Source: Danio rerio
Taxonomy: Eukaryota; Chordata; Actinopteri; Cypriniformes; Danionidae
DNA length: 64,000 nucleotides
Reading direction: 5' to 3'
Assembly (NCBI RefSeq): GCF_049306965.1
Contig: NC_133182.1
Span: forward strand, 35,148,501-35,212,500
In this document: piece by piece, positions 36,922 to 54,200 of the stretch
How the letters are laid out: each line of letters begins with the position of its first letter
Numbering within the stretch: the first letter of the stretch is position 1
Made by a program: the position numbers and the translations under genes
Notes under the pieces: generated by a model
Seen by the model: only the letters and a program-made list of their open reading frames with translations
What the model was told of the DNA's origin: nothing
The model's database searches: none

Positions 36922-37421
36922 TTAAAGTCATAATTATTAGCCCCCTGTTTATTTTTTCCCCAATTTCTGTTCAACTTAGGGAAGTTTTTTTCCCCCCACA
37001 CATTTCTGAACATAATAGTTTTAATAACTCATATTTAATAACTGATTTATTTTATCTTTGCTCTGATGACAGAAAACAATATTTGATATTTGATATTTAG
37101 ATATTTTTCAAGACACTTCTATACAGCTTAAAGTGACATTTAAAGGCTTAACTAGGTTAATTAGGTTAACCAGGCAGGTTAAGGTAATTAGGCACATTAT
37201 TGTATAACAATGCTTTGATCTGTAGACAATCGAAAAATATATATTGCTTAAAAAGGCTAATAATTTTGAAAATGGTTTAAAACAAATATGACTAAAAGAA
37301 AAACATATTATCAGACATACTGTGAAAATTTCCTTGCTCTGTTAAACATAATTTGAGAAATATTTAAAAAAGGAAAAAAAATTCAAAGGGGGACTAATAA
37401 TTCTGACTCCAACTTTATATA
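36922..37421 (-). mobile_element. Tc1/mariner-like non-autonomous element, near complete
   Basis: Both termini survive: AAAGTCATAATTATTAGCCC at the left and GGGGACTAATAATTCTGACT plus CCAACTTTATA at the right. Internal blocks match the copy at 11001-11465 in the opposite orientation (GACACTTCTATACAGCTTAA, GTTAACCAGGCAGGTTA). Non-coding, about 500 bp, inserted about 320 bp upstream of ctrb1. Confidence 0.85.
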
Positions 37422-37694
37422 GGTATTACTGATGCCCTAACACTAGAGAAAAGTCTAGAAATACCATGGTTGTGGATTTGACTAACAAGAAACGCATAAA
37501 CTAAAAATGTCGGCTTACAGTTTAAGTTGTGGTCAAATGCATAGATGTAACTCTATTTGATTGATGAAAGACTATAGCAGATTTAAAGCCCCCAGAAGGA
37601 GGGGTATTATCAGGTGAGGAAAAAAAAAAAAAAAAAATGCTTGAAAGGTGCACAATGTCCCACAGCGGCGAGATAAGATGTCCAGAGGACTGAA

Positions 37695-37702
37695 TATATA
37701 AA
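37695..37702 (+). promoter_or_regulatory. TATA box of ctrb1
   Basis: TATATAAA 36 bases upstream of the ATG, in the same place as in the middle paralogue. An E-box CAGGTG lies further up at 37611-37616. Confidence 0.7.
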
Positions 37703-37737
37703 GCCCACAGAGAAGTGAACAACATTCAACTGCAGCA

Positions 37738-40228
<2,491 letters not shown>

Positions 40229-40269
40229 AGCAGCAATGAATCCTGTCATCAATAAACTTATATGACATG

Positions 40270-40985
40270 ACCTTTGATTTAGTTTCATTGCATTAATTAT
40301 TATAAAGGTTGCATATTAGAAAATATATTTTATTGATCATATTTCAAATAGACAAACTAAATCTTATTCTTAGTACCCCAATTTTAGGAATTATTGTGCA
40401 CTGTTCAAATAAGGGTTTCAATAAGAGGTGATGCAGTGATGCTTGCAGCTTTTGTAAAATGATGCTTTGTAAAAAGTAAAACTGTTCAACTGTAAACAAT
40501 CATGAAGTGAAGTGTTTAAAAAAAACTGGGGTTCATTCACTGAACATCAAAAGATAACTTAAATGAAATAAAACAACAGAAATACTATCAACAAAGAACG
40601 AATAACCCAACAACCTGAGTCAAGTCTTCCTAAACAATATTACAAATGTGTTAAATAGTCATTTGCTGTCAAAATTACGAACTCATAAGAGCTTTGGCCA
40701 CAGATATGCTTGTGATTCTAATATCACATCAAGTGCAACACCATTTTCATGTCAGATTAAAAAAAGCACAAATTTGTATGACCTTATTCTGCCATCTAAA
40801 GGTAAAATGCAGCTAATACACATTTAGTCAAAACTGAGTTAAGGTCAGAAATGAGCTTTGTGACAGTTGTTCTGTCTTGTGACAATGTCTCTGAGATCAA
40901 ATTTGTCTTGTTTCATAGAAAGAAAATCTATTAATATATCCACAAAATGTTTGGCTGCCCGTATTTTTTTGGTTTTGGGGTTTGG
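40270..40985. other. Intergenic, nothing recognised
   Basis: No exon or mobile element supported between ctrb1 and the repeats that follow. Confidence 0.4.
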
Positions 40986-41284
40986 ACCGTTGCGACATGG
41001 GCCCCTATCATACACCCGGCGCCAAGATGAGTTTGCCCAGATATGTTGCCATTTTCAGTCCATCGCAATTGTAATTTTCCTGTTTTCCACCACGTTGTTT
41101 AAATAGCAAATCCTTTGTGCCACTTTTGTGGACTTATCTGTGTTTCGGTCTAGAAAAGAAGTGTGTTGAGGCGCTTTGTTGGTGTGTTGCTATTTTGAGG
41201 AACTAAAATAGAGTGCTCAATAGACCAGCTGAAAGCAAGTCTAAAGTCCAGCACAGAGTGCGTTAGTTGTGGTCTCGCTTACAC
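40986..41284. mobile_element. Partial MITE cut by a DANA SINE
   Basis: GGCCCCTATCATACACCCGG, GTTGCCATTTTCAG and CCACGTTGTTTAAATAGCAA are marks of a common zebrafish palindromic repeat. The centre TTTTGAGGAACTAAAATAGA is present, but the right half is lost where the DANA copy begins. Confidence 0.55.
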
Positions 41285-41535
41285 ATTCCTCCGGGTGCTC
41301 CGGTTTCCCCCACAGTCCAAAGACATGCGGTACAGGTGAATTGGGTTGGCTAAATTGTCTGTAGTGTATGAGTGTGTGTGTAAATGTGGGTGTGGATGTT
41401 TCCCAGAGATGGGTTGTGGCTGGAAGGGCATCCGCTGCGTAAAAATTTGCTGGATAAGTTGGCGGTTTATTCTGCTGTGGCGACCCTGGATTAATTAAGG
41501 GACTAAGCCAACAAGAAAATGAATAAATGAATGAA
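41285..41535 (+). mobile_element. DANA SINE, 5' truncated
   Basis: Starts inside the body at TCCTCCGGGTGCTCCGG and runs through CCCCCACAGTCCAAAGACAT, GGCTGGAAGGGCATCCGCTG to GGGACTAAGCC and an (AATGAATA) tail. Little diverged, so relatively young. Confidence 0.9.
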
Positions 41536-43110
41536 AAACAAGCTTAGATTTGTCCACCTGTCAGGTTTTAGACCACATGGGGAAAAGCATGTGTTTTGGA
41601 TATAACTCTTTTATTCATTTGCTGAAAATTAGAACTGAGCTTAGAAATAGTTTTGAAACAAGTCTTTGCCAGGCCAATGGATGTCTGTGTGTACAACACC
41701 ATTTCCTTATTTAGGAAAGAAAGAAAGAGAAAGTGAAAGTAAAGGCCGATGGAGGAGGCTCAATCTTTATCCTTGTGCTGCAGATCTGTTTAACTGTTTT
41801 CTCGCTAGTGAAGCATTCAGTTTTTCCACTTACACAGTCCGCCTTGTATATAGCAAATGCGCGATGGCACAACGCAACTGACTCTCAAAAGGAATGGGAG
41901 ATGAGACTCTGTCTAGTTTATTCTCAAAACACACCCATGAGAACAAGTTCAATCCTGTTAAGCCTGGTTTTTACTTCTGCGTCGAGTGATCGGCGTGACC
42001 CACAGCGCATACAATGCGCGTAGCTGTGCATTTATACTTTTAAACGCTGTTTGTATTTGCAGAGCAATGACACTTCCGAAACAATAGCTGGCAGAAGGTG
42101 TTTATGTTCCACTGTGTTGAGTTTCTTGGTGTTTTGTTTTTTCTGAACACTATGTACAAGTGGCTCAAACTCACTCATTTTGAGGCAGGAATCAGTGGAC
42201 ATGCAATAACTTTAATCAACAGGTAAACGCAAAACAACAGTCTTCATCTGGAGCTCCTTCATGAGACTCTACACTTGTAAACAATCGCTCCGTCGGGCTC
42301 ATGGGGCTCTTACCTCTGCCCACACTCATCATCGCAAACAAACTAACCAATTATAGAGCTTTTGGTGTCATTGTGACATACATTTTTTGAGAGGTGCGCG
42401 TCAGCGACATTGTTACATTATTTTAGCTAGAATGGTCACCCATTGCATACACTCTTTTTTATGTAGATGCATCATGGGACTCTTAAAAAAAAATACACCA
42501 AACACTCCCACATTTGTGGACACTGCTTTTTCATACACACCAGTCATTCTCACTAGGATGATTCAATTATTTTCTATTAAAGAAGCACACAGTATGCTAT
42601 ATATACATTTTTAGAGCAAATAATAATCTATTTTTTCTCAGTTTAATAATACTAGTTAATTTTAATAACACTGTGTTAATTTGAATTGTCATTATTCTTT
42701 TTAACCACACTGCATTATATTTTATTTTATTTTGCCTAATAATATATTCCCTTAATAATAATTTAATTGCATTTAAGGCACATTTCTCACAATCCAATGT
42801 GTCTGCATGTTGTCATCATTTATAGCTCTTTCAGTTAATACTCTACACAATTGCAATAATCAGAGTTTATTGAATGCATATATACAAAATATTTAAGACA
42901 ACATTTGAGTAAATAATATTGCAATTAAATTACACCTTAAAACCGCAGCCAATGGTGCACTCTATGCTTTGTGCTTCTCTATTATAACAAAAAACTTCTC
43001 TGTGGATTCTCTGTGCGAGTTTATGATTGCACTGTCCACAAATACATTCAGTAGCTCTTAAAACTGTAAATATAATGCTACCATTTGCTATCTGAAGGCA
43101 GAACTTGTCT
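41536..43110. other. Gene-free stretch; transposon-like piece and the agrp 3' UTR
   Basis: 41960-42060 carries CCTGGTTTTTACTTCTGCGT and GTGATCGGCGTGACCCACAG, a familiar zebrafish repeat start; its far end was not found. TTTATT at 42866-42871 gives AATAAA on the minus strand, about 240 nt after the agrp stop, and is the likely agrp polyadenylation signal. Confidence 0.45.
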
Positions 43111-44956
<1,846 letters not shown>

Positions 44957-45100
44957 AATCACTCAGACTCAAAAAAAGAGATAAACTTTAGCCACACTTT
45001 TTGTGTGTGATCTGGATGTATTCACTGAAAAAAAGAGTGTAGTGAAGAAAAAACAGATTCACATAAATAATACACACACCTGAATGTATGTTTTACCTAC

Positions 45101-45125
45101 CTGTAGTGCTCACGTCCCAGGCTGA
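45101..45125 (-). other. agrp: agrp non-coding first exon (3' part certain, 5' end estimated)
   Basis: On the minus strand GAGCACTACAG is followed by the donor GTAGGT (45100-45095). The matching acceptor CTTTTTTTCAG ends at 45025, giving a second exon that starts in the 5' UTR at 45024 and runs into the start codon at 44956. The start of this exon is inferred from the TATA box position. Confidence 0.6.
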
Positions 45126-45146
45126 GGGTCTTCACAGGACTCCTGG

Positions 45147-45154
45147 ATTTATAC
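45147..45154 (-). promoter_or_regulatory. TATA box of agrp
   Basis: GTATAAAT on the minus strand, about 25-30 bases upstream of the predicted non-coding first exon. Confidence 0.6.
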
Positions 45155-45471
45155 AGCTTCTTGAGGAGGGAGGTGAGGGACACATGGTCCTGATCAGAGG
45201 ATGGAGGAGGGGTCTCTATAGTGCCTGGCACAACCACTTAACTCAACACAAACACATGCACTCAACTCATCAACACAGGACAAGAGCAATATGTAGAATT
45301 TATATAGTTATATTGTAGTAATGATTTACCTTGTGGTGAATATTCTATAGGAGCATGAGCAAAACAACACAGAAATCATAATAAATGTATTTTGAAACTA
45401 AATGGGGGAAACTAAATCTTTAAGGGAACATATTAAAATACTTGTACAGTAACACTTATACTGTCTGATGA

Positions 45472-45578
<107 letters not shown>

Positions 45579-45680
45579 TTTTTTTGGTGAATGGGAATGC
45601 TTTAGTAATAACAGTTTTCTGTCAGTTTTGGGAAATTCCAGTATTTATTGGACAAAAGGTATTATTTTTATTAATGTTAT

Positions 45681-46065
45681 AATTTATTCATTCATTCATT
45701 TTCTTTTTGGCTTAGTCCCTTTATTATTCCGGGGTTGCCACAGTGGAATGAACAGCCAACTTATCCAGCACGTTTTACGCAGCGGATGCCCTTCCAGCCA
45801 CAACCCATCTCTAGGAAACATCCACACACACTTATTCACACACACTCATACACTACAGACAATTTAGCCTACCCAATTTACCTGCACCGCATGTCTCTGG
45901 ACTGTGGGGGAAACCGATGGACCTGGAGGAAACCCACACGAACGCAGGGAGAACATGCAAACTCCACACAGAAACACCAACTGACCAAGCCGAAGCTCGA
46001 ACCAGCAACCCAGCGACCATCTTGCTGTGAGGCGACAGCACTACCTACTGCGCCACTGCGTCGCC
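45681..46065 (-). mobile_element. DANA SINE, full length
   Basis: Minus-strand head GGCGACGCAGTGGCGCAGTA, B-box TTCGAGC, body and tail (AATG)n all present. TGTTAT occurs on both sides (45675-45680 and 46066-46071), a possible short target duplication. It is among the least diverged copies in the window. Confidence 0.95.
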
Positions 46066-46084
46066 TGTTATCCTTTAATAAAAG

Positions 46085-46104
46085 TAATAATAATAGTAAT
46101 AATA

Positions 46105-46141
<37 letters not shown>
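46085..46141. repeat. (TAA)n microsatellite
   Basis: TAATAATAG and TAATAA units directly after the DANA insertion site. Confidence 0.9.
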
Positions 46142-46143
<2 letters not shown>

Positions 46144-46244
46144 TGTTTCTTAAGAATGAAAATCATCATTTTATAAACATAAATATTCTAAATTGCAAAA
46201 CAAATATTTGAAATTATTATTAATTTGCTGCATTTTGGATTGTG

Positions 46245-46350
46245 GTTAAAATAGAGCATCGACTGCATAAAACATATATGCATAGTAATTGGTGATTCAT
46301 TCTGCAGTAGTGACACCTGATAACTCAGGGACTAAACCGAAGAAAAGTGG
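46245..46350 (+). mobile_element. DANA SINE, decayed 3' fragment
   Basis: ACTGCATAAAACATATATGC, TGGTGATTCATTCTGCAGTA and CTCAGGGACTAAACCGAAGA correspond to the final third of DANA. Confidence 0.65.
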
Positions 46351-48282
46351 ATCAAACAAGATAATTGTGTTGTTGTAGAAAACAATCTGAACACAAATGT
46401 TTATATTTCAACATTTAATCATTTTAAGAAGTAACATTTGATTGTTACAGATTTTGTTGCTTCTGAATTGTTGACATTTAGCTACAGATATCTGACATAG
46501 AGATGTTTGGTTAGTCTTGTTAAACAAGGGGGAACAAATTCTATTTGGTAAATGCATTTATAGTTTTGACTAACTAAGTTTTCATTTCCTGCTTCCATAA
46601 AGTTAATGCTCAGTACTCACCAGTAAACACTTCATAATACATCTAATAGATCCACAATCAGCTGATGACTCCAGCCTGCTCTTTCAGTGCTGATGACGCA
46701 GTAGCATCCATTTATTGAGGAAATAAATTGTTTATTGAGTTAGATATTCAGTACTTACCCCCATAGGAACAGATTGGTCTGAATTGTTAAGATACAACTA
46801 AACGTGCAATTAACAGAAACCAATGTATTATTCAGAGGACATTTTTTGTATAAAACAAACAAGTTAAGTCAACGTTGTTCATTTGAAGACCAGTTTAAAA
46901 AGACAGTGGAATCTCTCTATTTAAATTAAATAAATTGTGTGTGTGTGTCTGTTAAGCTTGTCAACAGACAATTTGTCATCAACAAATAGCCTAGTTGCTG
47001 CTATTTTTAACCACAGCATGCTTTTAGCCATCTAACACTGAATTAAGAGGATTTCACTTCATATCCTGTTCTCTGGAACATATAAATGGCACATTTGAAG
47101 AAATAATGGACTGAGCGTTTATGCTGGAAGACATTTTATCAATATTTAATTGTACAGCCAACAGAATTTAGTGACTTCACAGAAATCTATTCATGCTTCA
47201 TGTGGAAATGTAGGCTACAATAATTAATCCTCTGGTGAACAGAATCATTTGGTCAGGCCTCTCCATTTATAGTATAGTCTATTGCACTAAACACACAAAG
47301 TGCTTCCCTTTAAAAGCTAGTGCCTTTAAATTAATGGAGGAAAACATACAGTAGGCCTTTAATTTAAGTAGGAGATATTGTATAGGCGAATGCTGATCCC
47401 TAATAATTCAGAAAAATTACTTGCTGCACATTTTACGTACAAACTTTCAAACAACATAACATTAAACGTGCAGAATCTTTAATTTCAAGTCATGTTCCAG
47501 TTGCTTCGTCCTTTCAGATGATTGTGTAGAGCTGTTCTGAGATCAGCGTTTAAGTTAAGTGGTCAGATGTTTGGTCACATGAGTTTGTGTGTGTGCATCC
47601 GGGTATCCACAACTTCCCTCATTCAGCTAATGCAAGTCTGCATCGTTTTCGCGATTCGGTTCTTTCGAGCAATTCATTTAAAAGATTCTGCTTCAAAATG
47701 ATTCTAAGTTCGATCTATGGATATAAATGAGTTCAATCGATTTTATATACATTTGTTTTGCAAGACGTACTATTTTTGTTGATACAGGTAAAAAAGCTGA
47801 AAAAAGTTTTATTTCACATATTCACTGTTTCATAAAGAAACAGCAAATGTATTTCTAATTTATATTGTGTTATTTTGTGTTTTTAATAAATGTTTCTGTT
47901 GGGTATTTTAGTGTCCCAATATATTTTAACAGCTCAGATTAAGTTTCCAATTTATATTTTTGAAAATACAGTTTGTCTAAGAACATTGGTGCAATTTCCA
48001 CCTAGGCTACATATTTTAATGCAATTCTATCAATATATTTATTAAACCCATTGTATAAAATATTTTTAAACTGCTACAAACAGCTGTAAACACTCATGGA
48101 ATTCTATTTGTAGCACTGTTCACCAAACCGTCCAGACCATGGGTCCAGAGCTGTTTTGTGAAATTTAAAAAGATCCGACTCTGAAGAATGATTCATTGGC
48201 GATTCGGACAGCAGGTTCATTCAGCACTGCGTTACAGAGCAGCAGATATCGTTCTCTTTAACTAACAGACCAATTTTTCACC
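46351..48282. other. agrp-atp6v0d1 intergenic region, including the atp6v0d1 promoter
   Basis: No gene found. GCGATTCGG occurs at about 47651 and again at about 48201 in the same orientation, hinting at an old repeat spanning 47645-48230. No TATA box precedes the atp6v0d1 ATG, as usual for a housekeeping gene. Confidence 0.4.
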
Positions 48283-51200
48283 ATGCCTTTCTCTGAATTA
48301 TATTTTAATGTTGATAATGGTTATCTAGAGGGGCTGGTGAGAGGTTTTAAGGCTGGCATTTTATCTCAGGCGGATTATTTGAACCTCGTTCAGTGTGAAA
48401 CTCTGGAAGGTGAGTCGAAGGTGTATGTTGGCTGCTAACGTTGCGTTAGCTCATCTCTGTCATTTTTACATTTTTATTCCCGGCATTTATGTGTACAATT
48501 GTTTAACGATTCAAAAAGGTATTTTATCACTGATGTGGTAACATCCGTCGGTTATAACTTATTAGCGTTAGATGTTACACAGCTAATGTGAGTTAGCTTG
48601 TTTCCTTAGCTAGCACATATCATCCAGATTACTATTCTCAAATAATTTAGAACATTAACATAACATCCTTAATCTTTCTCTGTCTCATTTCTAAGTAAAC
48701 ATGCATAAGTCCTGTGATCTTTATGTTTTGTTGAAAACCATACTCTGTTTAAAGAAGTGTAAAATAACGTTTCTATGCTAACTTAACTGTGATGCTGACA
48801 GACTAAGTTGCTATTACGTTAGCTTCATTTTTCTGATGACCTTTCACGAGTTCATTTTACGTTACATGATCGCACATAAGGCATACAAACGACGACCTCA
48901 TTTTAATTACTGTGTGTGTTGTATTAATCGAAGGTCTCAGTTTAACATGACGGAGTCATGGGGTTACCAAGATGTTAAAGGGTCTGATTTCAACGTCACA
49001 TTTAAATGGTCAAGGCACATCTTTAATACAGTTTGAGTGTTTTATAGCAGTGGTATAAACAAACGGTTAATGTTTTATTTATTTATACAAGTGAAAACCT
49101 ACTGATTTAATTCATGGAGGTACTTGTCATGTGATGTCATGACGTAATTTATGTAGGACAGTAGATTCTCCCGCAAACAGGTTTTGATATCACTGTTTGC
49201 CTTTTTTTGTTTGCATTTTAAATTTGTTCTCTTGTAAATGTAGGTAATGTAGATTATTTAGCTTTTTTGTCAAAAAAAAATGTGTTTCTGTCTTTAAGAA
49301 TCAAGTGACTCATTTGGAATTTTTTGCCTGTGATTTAGGGAACTGGAAATTGTGTAAAAACGTTTTTGTGATTAATATAGAAATCACTTTGAAAACCTAG
49401 TCCTTTATATAGAATTAATGTACTTGTTTTCCATTGCATGTCTATAATTTACAAGAACGAATAACTTTTTTTGGGATTTGCTATACTATACATTTTTTTA
49501 AATTTTATATTAAAGGTTTCAGTGAATCAGTGGCAAGTGTCATTTAGAACTTTTGTTTTGTCACTTCAATTCGAGAACATAATCCTTTAGTATTGACAAG
49601 TAAGGATTTGAGTTTAAACTTAAAACATTTTTAAAAATATATTATTATTATTATTTTAAATGTTACATAATTTGCTCTTCAGACCTGAAGCTTCACTTGC
49701 AGAGCACTGACTATGGAAGCTTCCTGGCCAATGAAGCCTCCCCTCTTACTGTCTCTGTCATTGATGACAAGCTGAAAGAGAAGATGGTGGTTGAGTTCCG
49801 CCATATGAGGAACCAGTCTTACGAGCCTCTGGCCAGCTTCATGGATTTCATCACGTGAGTACAGTCAAATATTGTCACAGCACATCCTTGGACTTGCTCT
49901 TCAGTGTTTGACACTGAACTAAACTAAACTGAACTTCAACTTTGAAAACTAGACTGACACAGTTTCAATTTACTAGAACTTCTATGTTAAGCTGCTTTGA
50001 GAGTTTTTTTGCTCTGGAGTAAATACTGATCACCAAGAAACTTTCTCTGCCGTATTTTTAACTAATCATTGTTTTCAAATATTCTATCTTTCATGACCCT
50101 CTATTAAGCTCTTTTTAACCTCTGTTTTTCAGATACAGTTATATGATTGACAATGTCATCCTACTGATCACTGGAACTCTGCATCAGCGGGCCATTTCAG
50201 AGCTGGTGCCCAAGTGCCATCCACTTGGCAGCTTTGAACAGATGGAGGCTGTTAATATCGCCCAGACTCCAGCAGAGCTTTATAATGCCATCCTTGTGGA
50301 TACACCGCTTGGTAATACATTCGGACATGAACTACATCAATCCCATTGACTTTGTGTTTTGTGGGAAAAGGAAGGTGCTGAGTTGCCAGTGATTTATTTT
50401 CAGTATTTGTTTGAGAGCAACTCATAAACATGGTCCTAAATGACATTAAGCTGCTCATCTTTGTATTCTAGTTAATGGCTCTTTCTCTTTGTTTCAGCTG
50501 CTTTCTTTCAAGACTGCATCTCTGAACAGGATTTGGATGAGATGAACATTGAGATCATTCGCAACACACTTTATAAGGTTAGCTTTATGTTGGAAACTAA
50601 CCAAATTTGATTCTTAAATATTTTATGTTAGGGCTGTGCAATATGAAAATATATATTGTATTGACAAAATAAAAAGTCTGTAATTTCATGAATACTTTTG
50701 TTATGGTAATACTTTTTCATCATTTGGATTGCCAATCTGAATGCAGACACATGTGAGTAATAGCAGGGTGAAATCGTTGCAATCTTTACATATTTGGAAA
50801 GAATTCATCAATATTTTATATTTTATTAATGTTTATTTATTATTCCAACATTCTTAATTAAACATTTACTCAGAAGTTCTACATCAATCAAGAAAAATAA
50901 TGATGTGACATACATTTCAGCACATACTTTTAAAAATTTTGAATCAGTCATATCAGTGTGATCAATATTAACTAATTAAATACATTGTCAAGTATATGGT
51001 TATCAGAATATGATATTACTTATGTACTTAGTGATATTTTTGGCATATTGTCCAGCCCTATGCCAAATATATATGAAACAAAACATAAAGCTGCTGTTTT
51101 GTTTGGATATTCTGAGTAGGTAGCAATCTAACTTTCACCCTGTGGCCACATACACAGTGTGGCTAAATGTACTGTAGACTCATATTATACAATTCAGATC

Positions 51201-54200
51201 CATATTTTACAATTTATATTATCTATATCAGATCCATATTTTACAATTTATATTATCTATATCAGATCCATATTTTACAATTTCATTAACTGAAGAATAC
51301 ATACTTTATCTAGCTACTAATGATTCATTTAGACCCATATGGTCTCTCTTCTATGTGTGGTGCTAGAAGGCACAGTTAGTTAGGTTTGTATTGATTCATG
51401 TTAGAATTAATGGCAAATAAGAAAAAGTCCATAATAAACTTAAACTCAAAATGTTTGTCTTAGAAATAAATAATCAACATATAAAAATATAACAACTTTA
51501 AGTACATGCTTATCTGCTTAAAGCCAAATTCTTAATCATCAATTAAGACAAGTGATGTGACAACACTTCCAAACCTCAACATAATCTCAGACAAATATCA
51601 AACACACAAAATGCCTCAGATGAAGGGTTGGTTAGAACCTCACATGCAGTACTAAAGACTACCTAAAGGTGCAGTGTGTAAGATTGACACCCAGTGGTTG
51701 AACTATGTGTTGCATTCCAATATGAAAACACTTTTGTTTCCCTGACCGAACTTCTCGTAAACACAGGCTGCCAGATTGACAACACTAACAGAAGCAAGCA
51801 TGCCTGACTATTGAGCCTACACCGTATTCTAGCCACAAGCAACAACACATGCTAAATGTAAAATGTGTATTTTACGAACGGTTTCAATTTATTTCTGCTG
51901 AACAACAGCATAAACGTCTTGTGAAAAGTATCACCTCAGGTACTGGCAATGTTTTATTCAGTATTAAATGCTACAAATGTAAGTTTAAATACCATTTTAC
52001 GTGACATTTAATACAATTTTACGTGACCCCAAATTGTTTAAATAAAATAAACATATAATACATAGTTGTGACACAGTTCAAGCCTACGAATATCAGTTAC
52101 TCATCATTTTTAGAGTAATGTTAAAGAGGTCTAATATTTATTAATTGCATTATAAGCCTTACCATTTCATTGGAGTGTAGTGCACTATTCTGTTATTCTG
52201 AATGGCTGTATTTAAATGTTTCTGTTGTGTTGCATGCAAATGTAGCTTGTTGCTGGAATCTTGTTCATTGAGTTTTGTTGGGACACTTTGTTGAAATGTT
52301 ACCTACTCGGCTAATGTTTACACTTATTAAATGTATACTAAATCTACCTATTGTGGATTTTTATAACGTTAAATATGTCTTATTTTGGAGGCTGCTGATG
52401 TCATCCAGAGGTTGTGTTTTTGTCTGTGGCTGCATACATTGATGCAGTCTTCCTGACTAAAATTAAATAAAGAGTGAGTGACCAAAGGCATCCCTGGGTA
52501 ATAAAATATGATTGGGTAAACTGGCAATGGACAGGTTATAGAGACCAAAACAAAGAGAGAAACAACTTGCTTTAGCATTGTTAAGATAAATATGTTCACT
52601 TGGCATGTTTCTCCAATATCTGCAAACATGTTATGATATTTCTACGATTTAGAAAAGTCAAAACAATTACATACAGCACCTTTAAACCTTGAAGTGTTGT
52701 CCCCAAGAAAGAATTACATTTTATGTATTACACATCATGTACACTGTTATAAATGGTATACAACTTGCCGTAAATGTCATTCCAGGGCATGTTACCGGCA
52801 CAACATGTAATGGCAGTGCTATATCTGAGTTATGTATTTATAAAGATCTTTAAATATCAAACTAAGAACTGTGGTTGATCTCTTTTTGTTTTGCCTACAG
52901 GCTTACCTAGAAGCTTTCTACAAGTTCTGCACCACACTAGGTGGCACAACCGCAGACACCATGTGCCCAATTCTGGAAGTGAGTAAACTACACCACTACA
53001 GAGTGATCTAATTGACTCTGTTTGTTTTTTTTTATTCATGTTGTAATTGATGCTTTGAAGGATTTATTAGAACTAAACAAAGATTTGTTTGTGAATCAGT
53101 TTGAGGCAGACAGGAGAGCTTTCATCATTACTATCAACTCCTTCGGTACGGAGCTTTCCAAAGAAGACAGAGCTAAACTTTTCCCTCACTGTGGCAAGCT
53201 CTACCCAGAGGGCCTGGCACAGCTCGCCCGTGCTGACGATTATGAGCAGGTCAAAGCTGTGGCTGAATACTACCCTGTAAGTAACATTTCATAGACAATA
53301 TTAGGCCTGTTGCAATTAACTTGTATAAAAGATTGTCTGTTGTGTTAAAAAAAAAAAGGTGCAATTCCCATTATAGCCAAACGTGCTTAATTTGTCATCA
53401 TGTCTGCTCTTTCGGTTCAGGCAGCTTATGTACATCAATTCCAAGGCATTATTTAGTGTTTGCTTGATGACTGCAATTAGAAATCTGTGCAGGACTGAAT
53501 TGTTAGTCCCGCTCCTGCCAGGATTTACTCTTCACCTGACCACTCCCGCTGTGTATTCAGCCTTTGTTCACCCGCTGTCCGACCCGCCTCTTTTTCTACC
53601 CGACCATTCGCGCAAAATTTAGACCTGGTTTCCAAAATCTCACATTAAAATTGGGTACTACCAAAAGAGAGAGATAACAGAAAAAAATGTAGGTTGTGAA
53701 AGAATTGTAGGGTAAATGTCACTTTTGTTTGCCCCTTGAGATTTCATTGATGAGGCATAAATGCCACCTTAATCAGTGATGTCCGGTGAGGTTTGTGGCT
53801 TGTGAGGTACAACTCTTTCAAGGTCAGATTTGCAAACAGGTTCGCGCAATATGTTTGCCAACTACCGATTGTGTTTTATATTTATCATATCTATATTGTG
53901 TTTTATATTTATATATCATATCAGCATTATTTCCATACATGTTGCCGGTTCATTTTGGGCCAAGGAAAATTATAATATGTATTGCAATGTTTCACATTAG
54001 ACATTGTACGATGCCAAATTTGTAAACATCGCTGAACCCTACCTCTAACTGCAATCCTCAAAATTCTGATGACAGGATAAAGTGGAGCAAGTAAACAGAT
54101 AGCATAACTCGCCATATAGCTAAAGAGATGTAGCCACTATACAGTTAAAAAAAAAGCAATTTTTTTCTAACCATTTTTCCTTAAAATATATTTTGTTTAT

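Noticed and set aside
46020-46065. tRNA-like sequence with A and B box
   Set aside because: It is the tRNA-derived head of DANA, cannot fold into a full cloverleaf with an acceptor stem, and recurs in every copy.
45735-46211. 158-codon open frame
   Set aside because: It is the antisense of a full-length DANA SINE plus a TAA repeat.
47645-48230. Repeated GCGATTCGG blocks upstream of atp6v0d1
   Set aside because: They hint at an old transposon, but no inverted ends or target duplication could be matched, so no element is called.
51195-51283. Regular direct repeats suggestive of a CRISPR-like array
   Set aside because: The units are contiguous, without spacers, in a vertebrate intron; this is a minisatellite.
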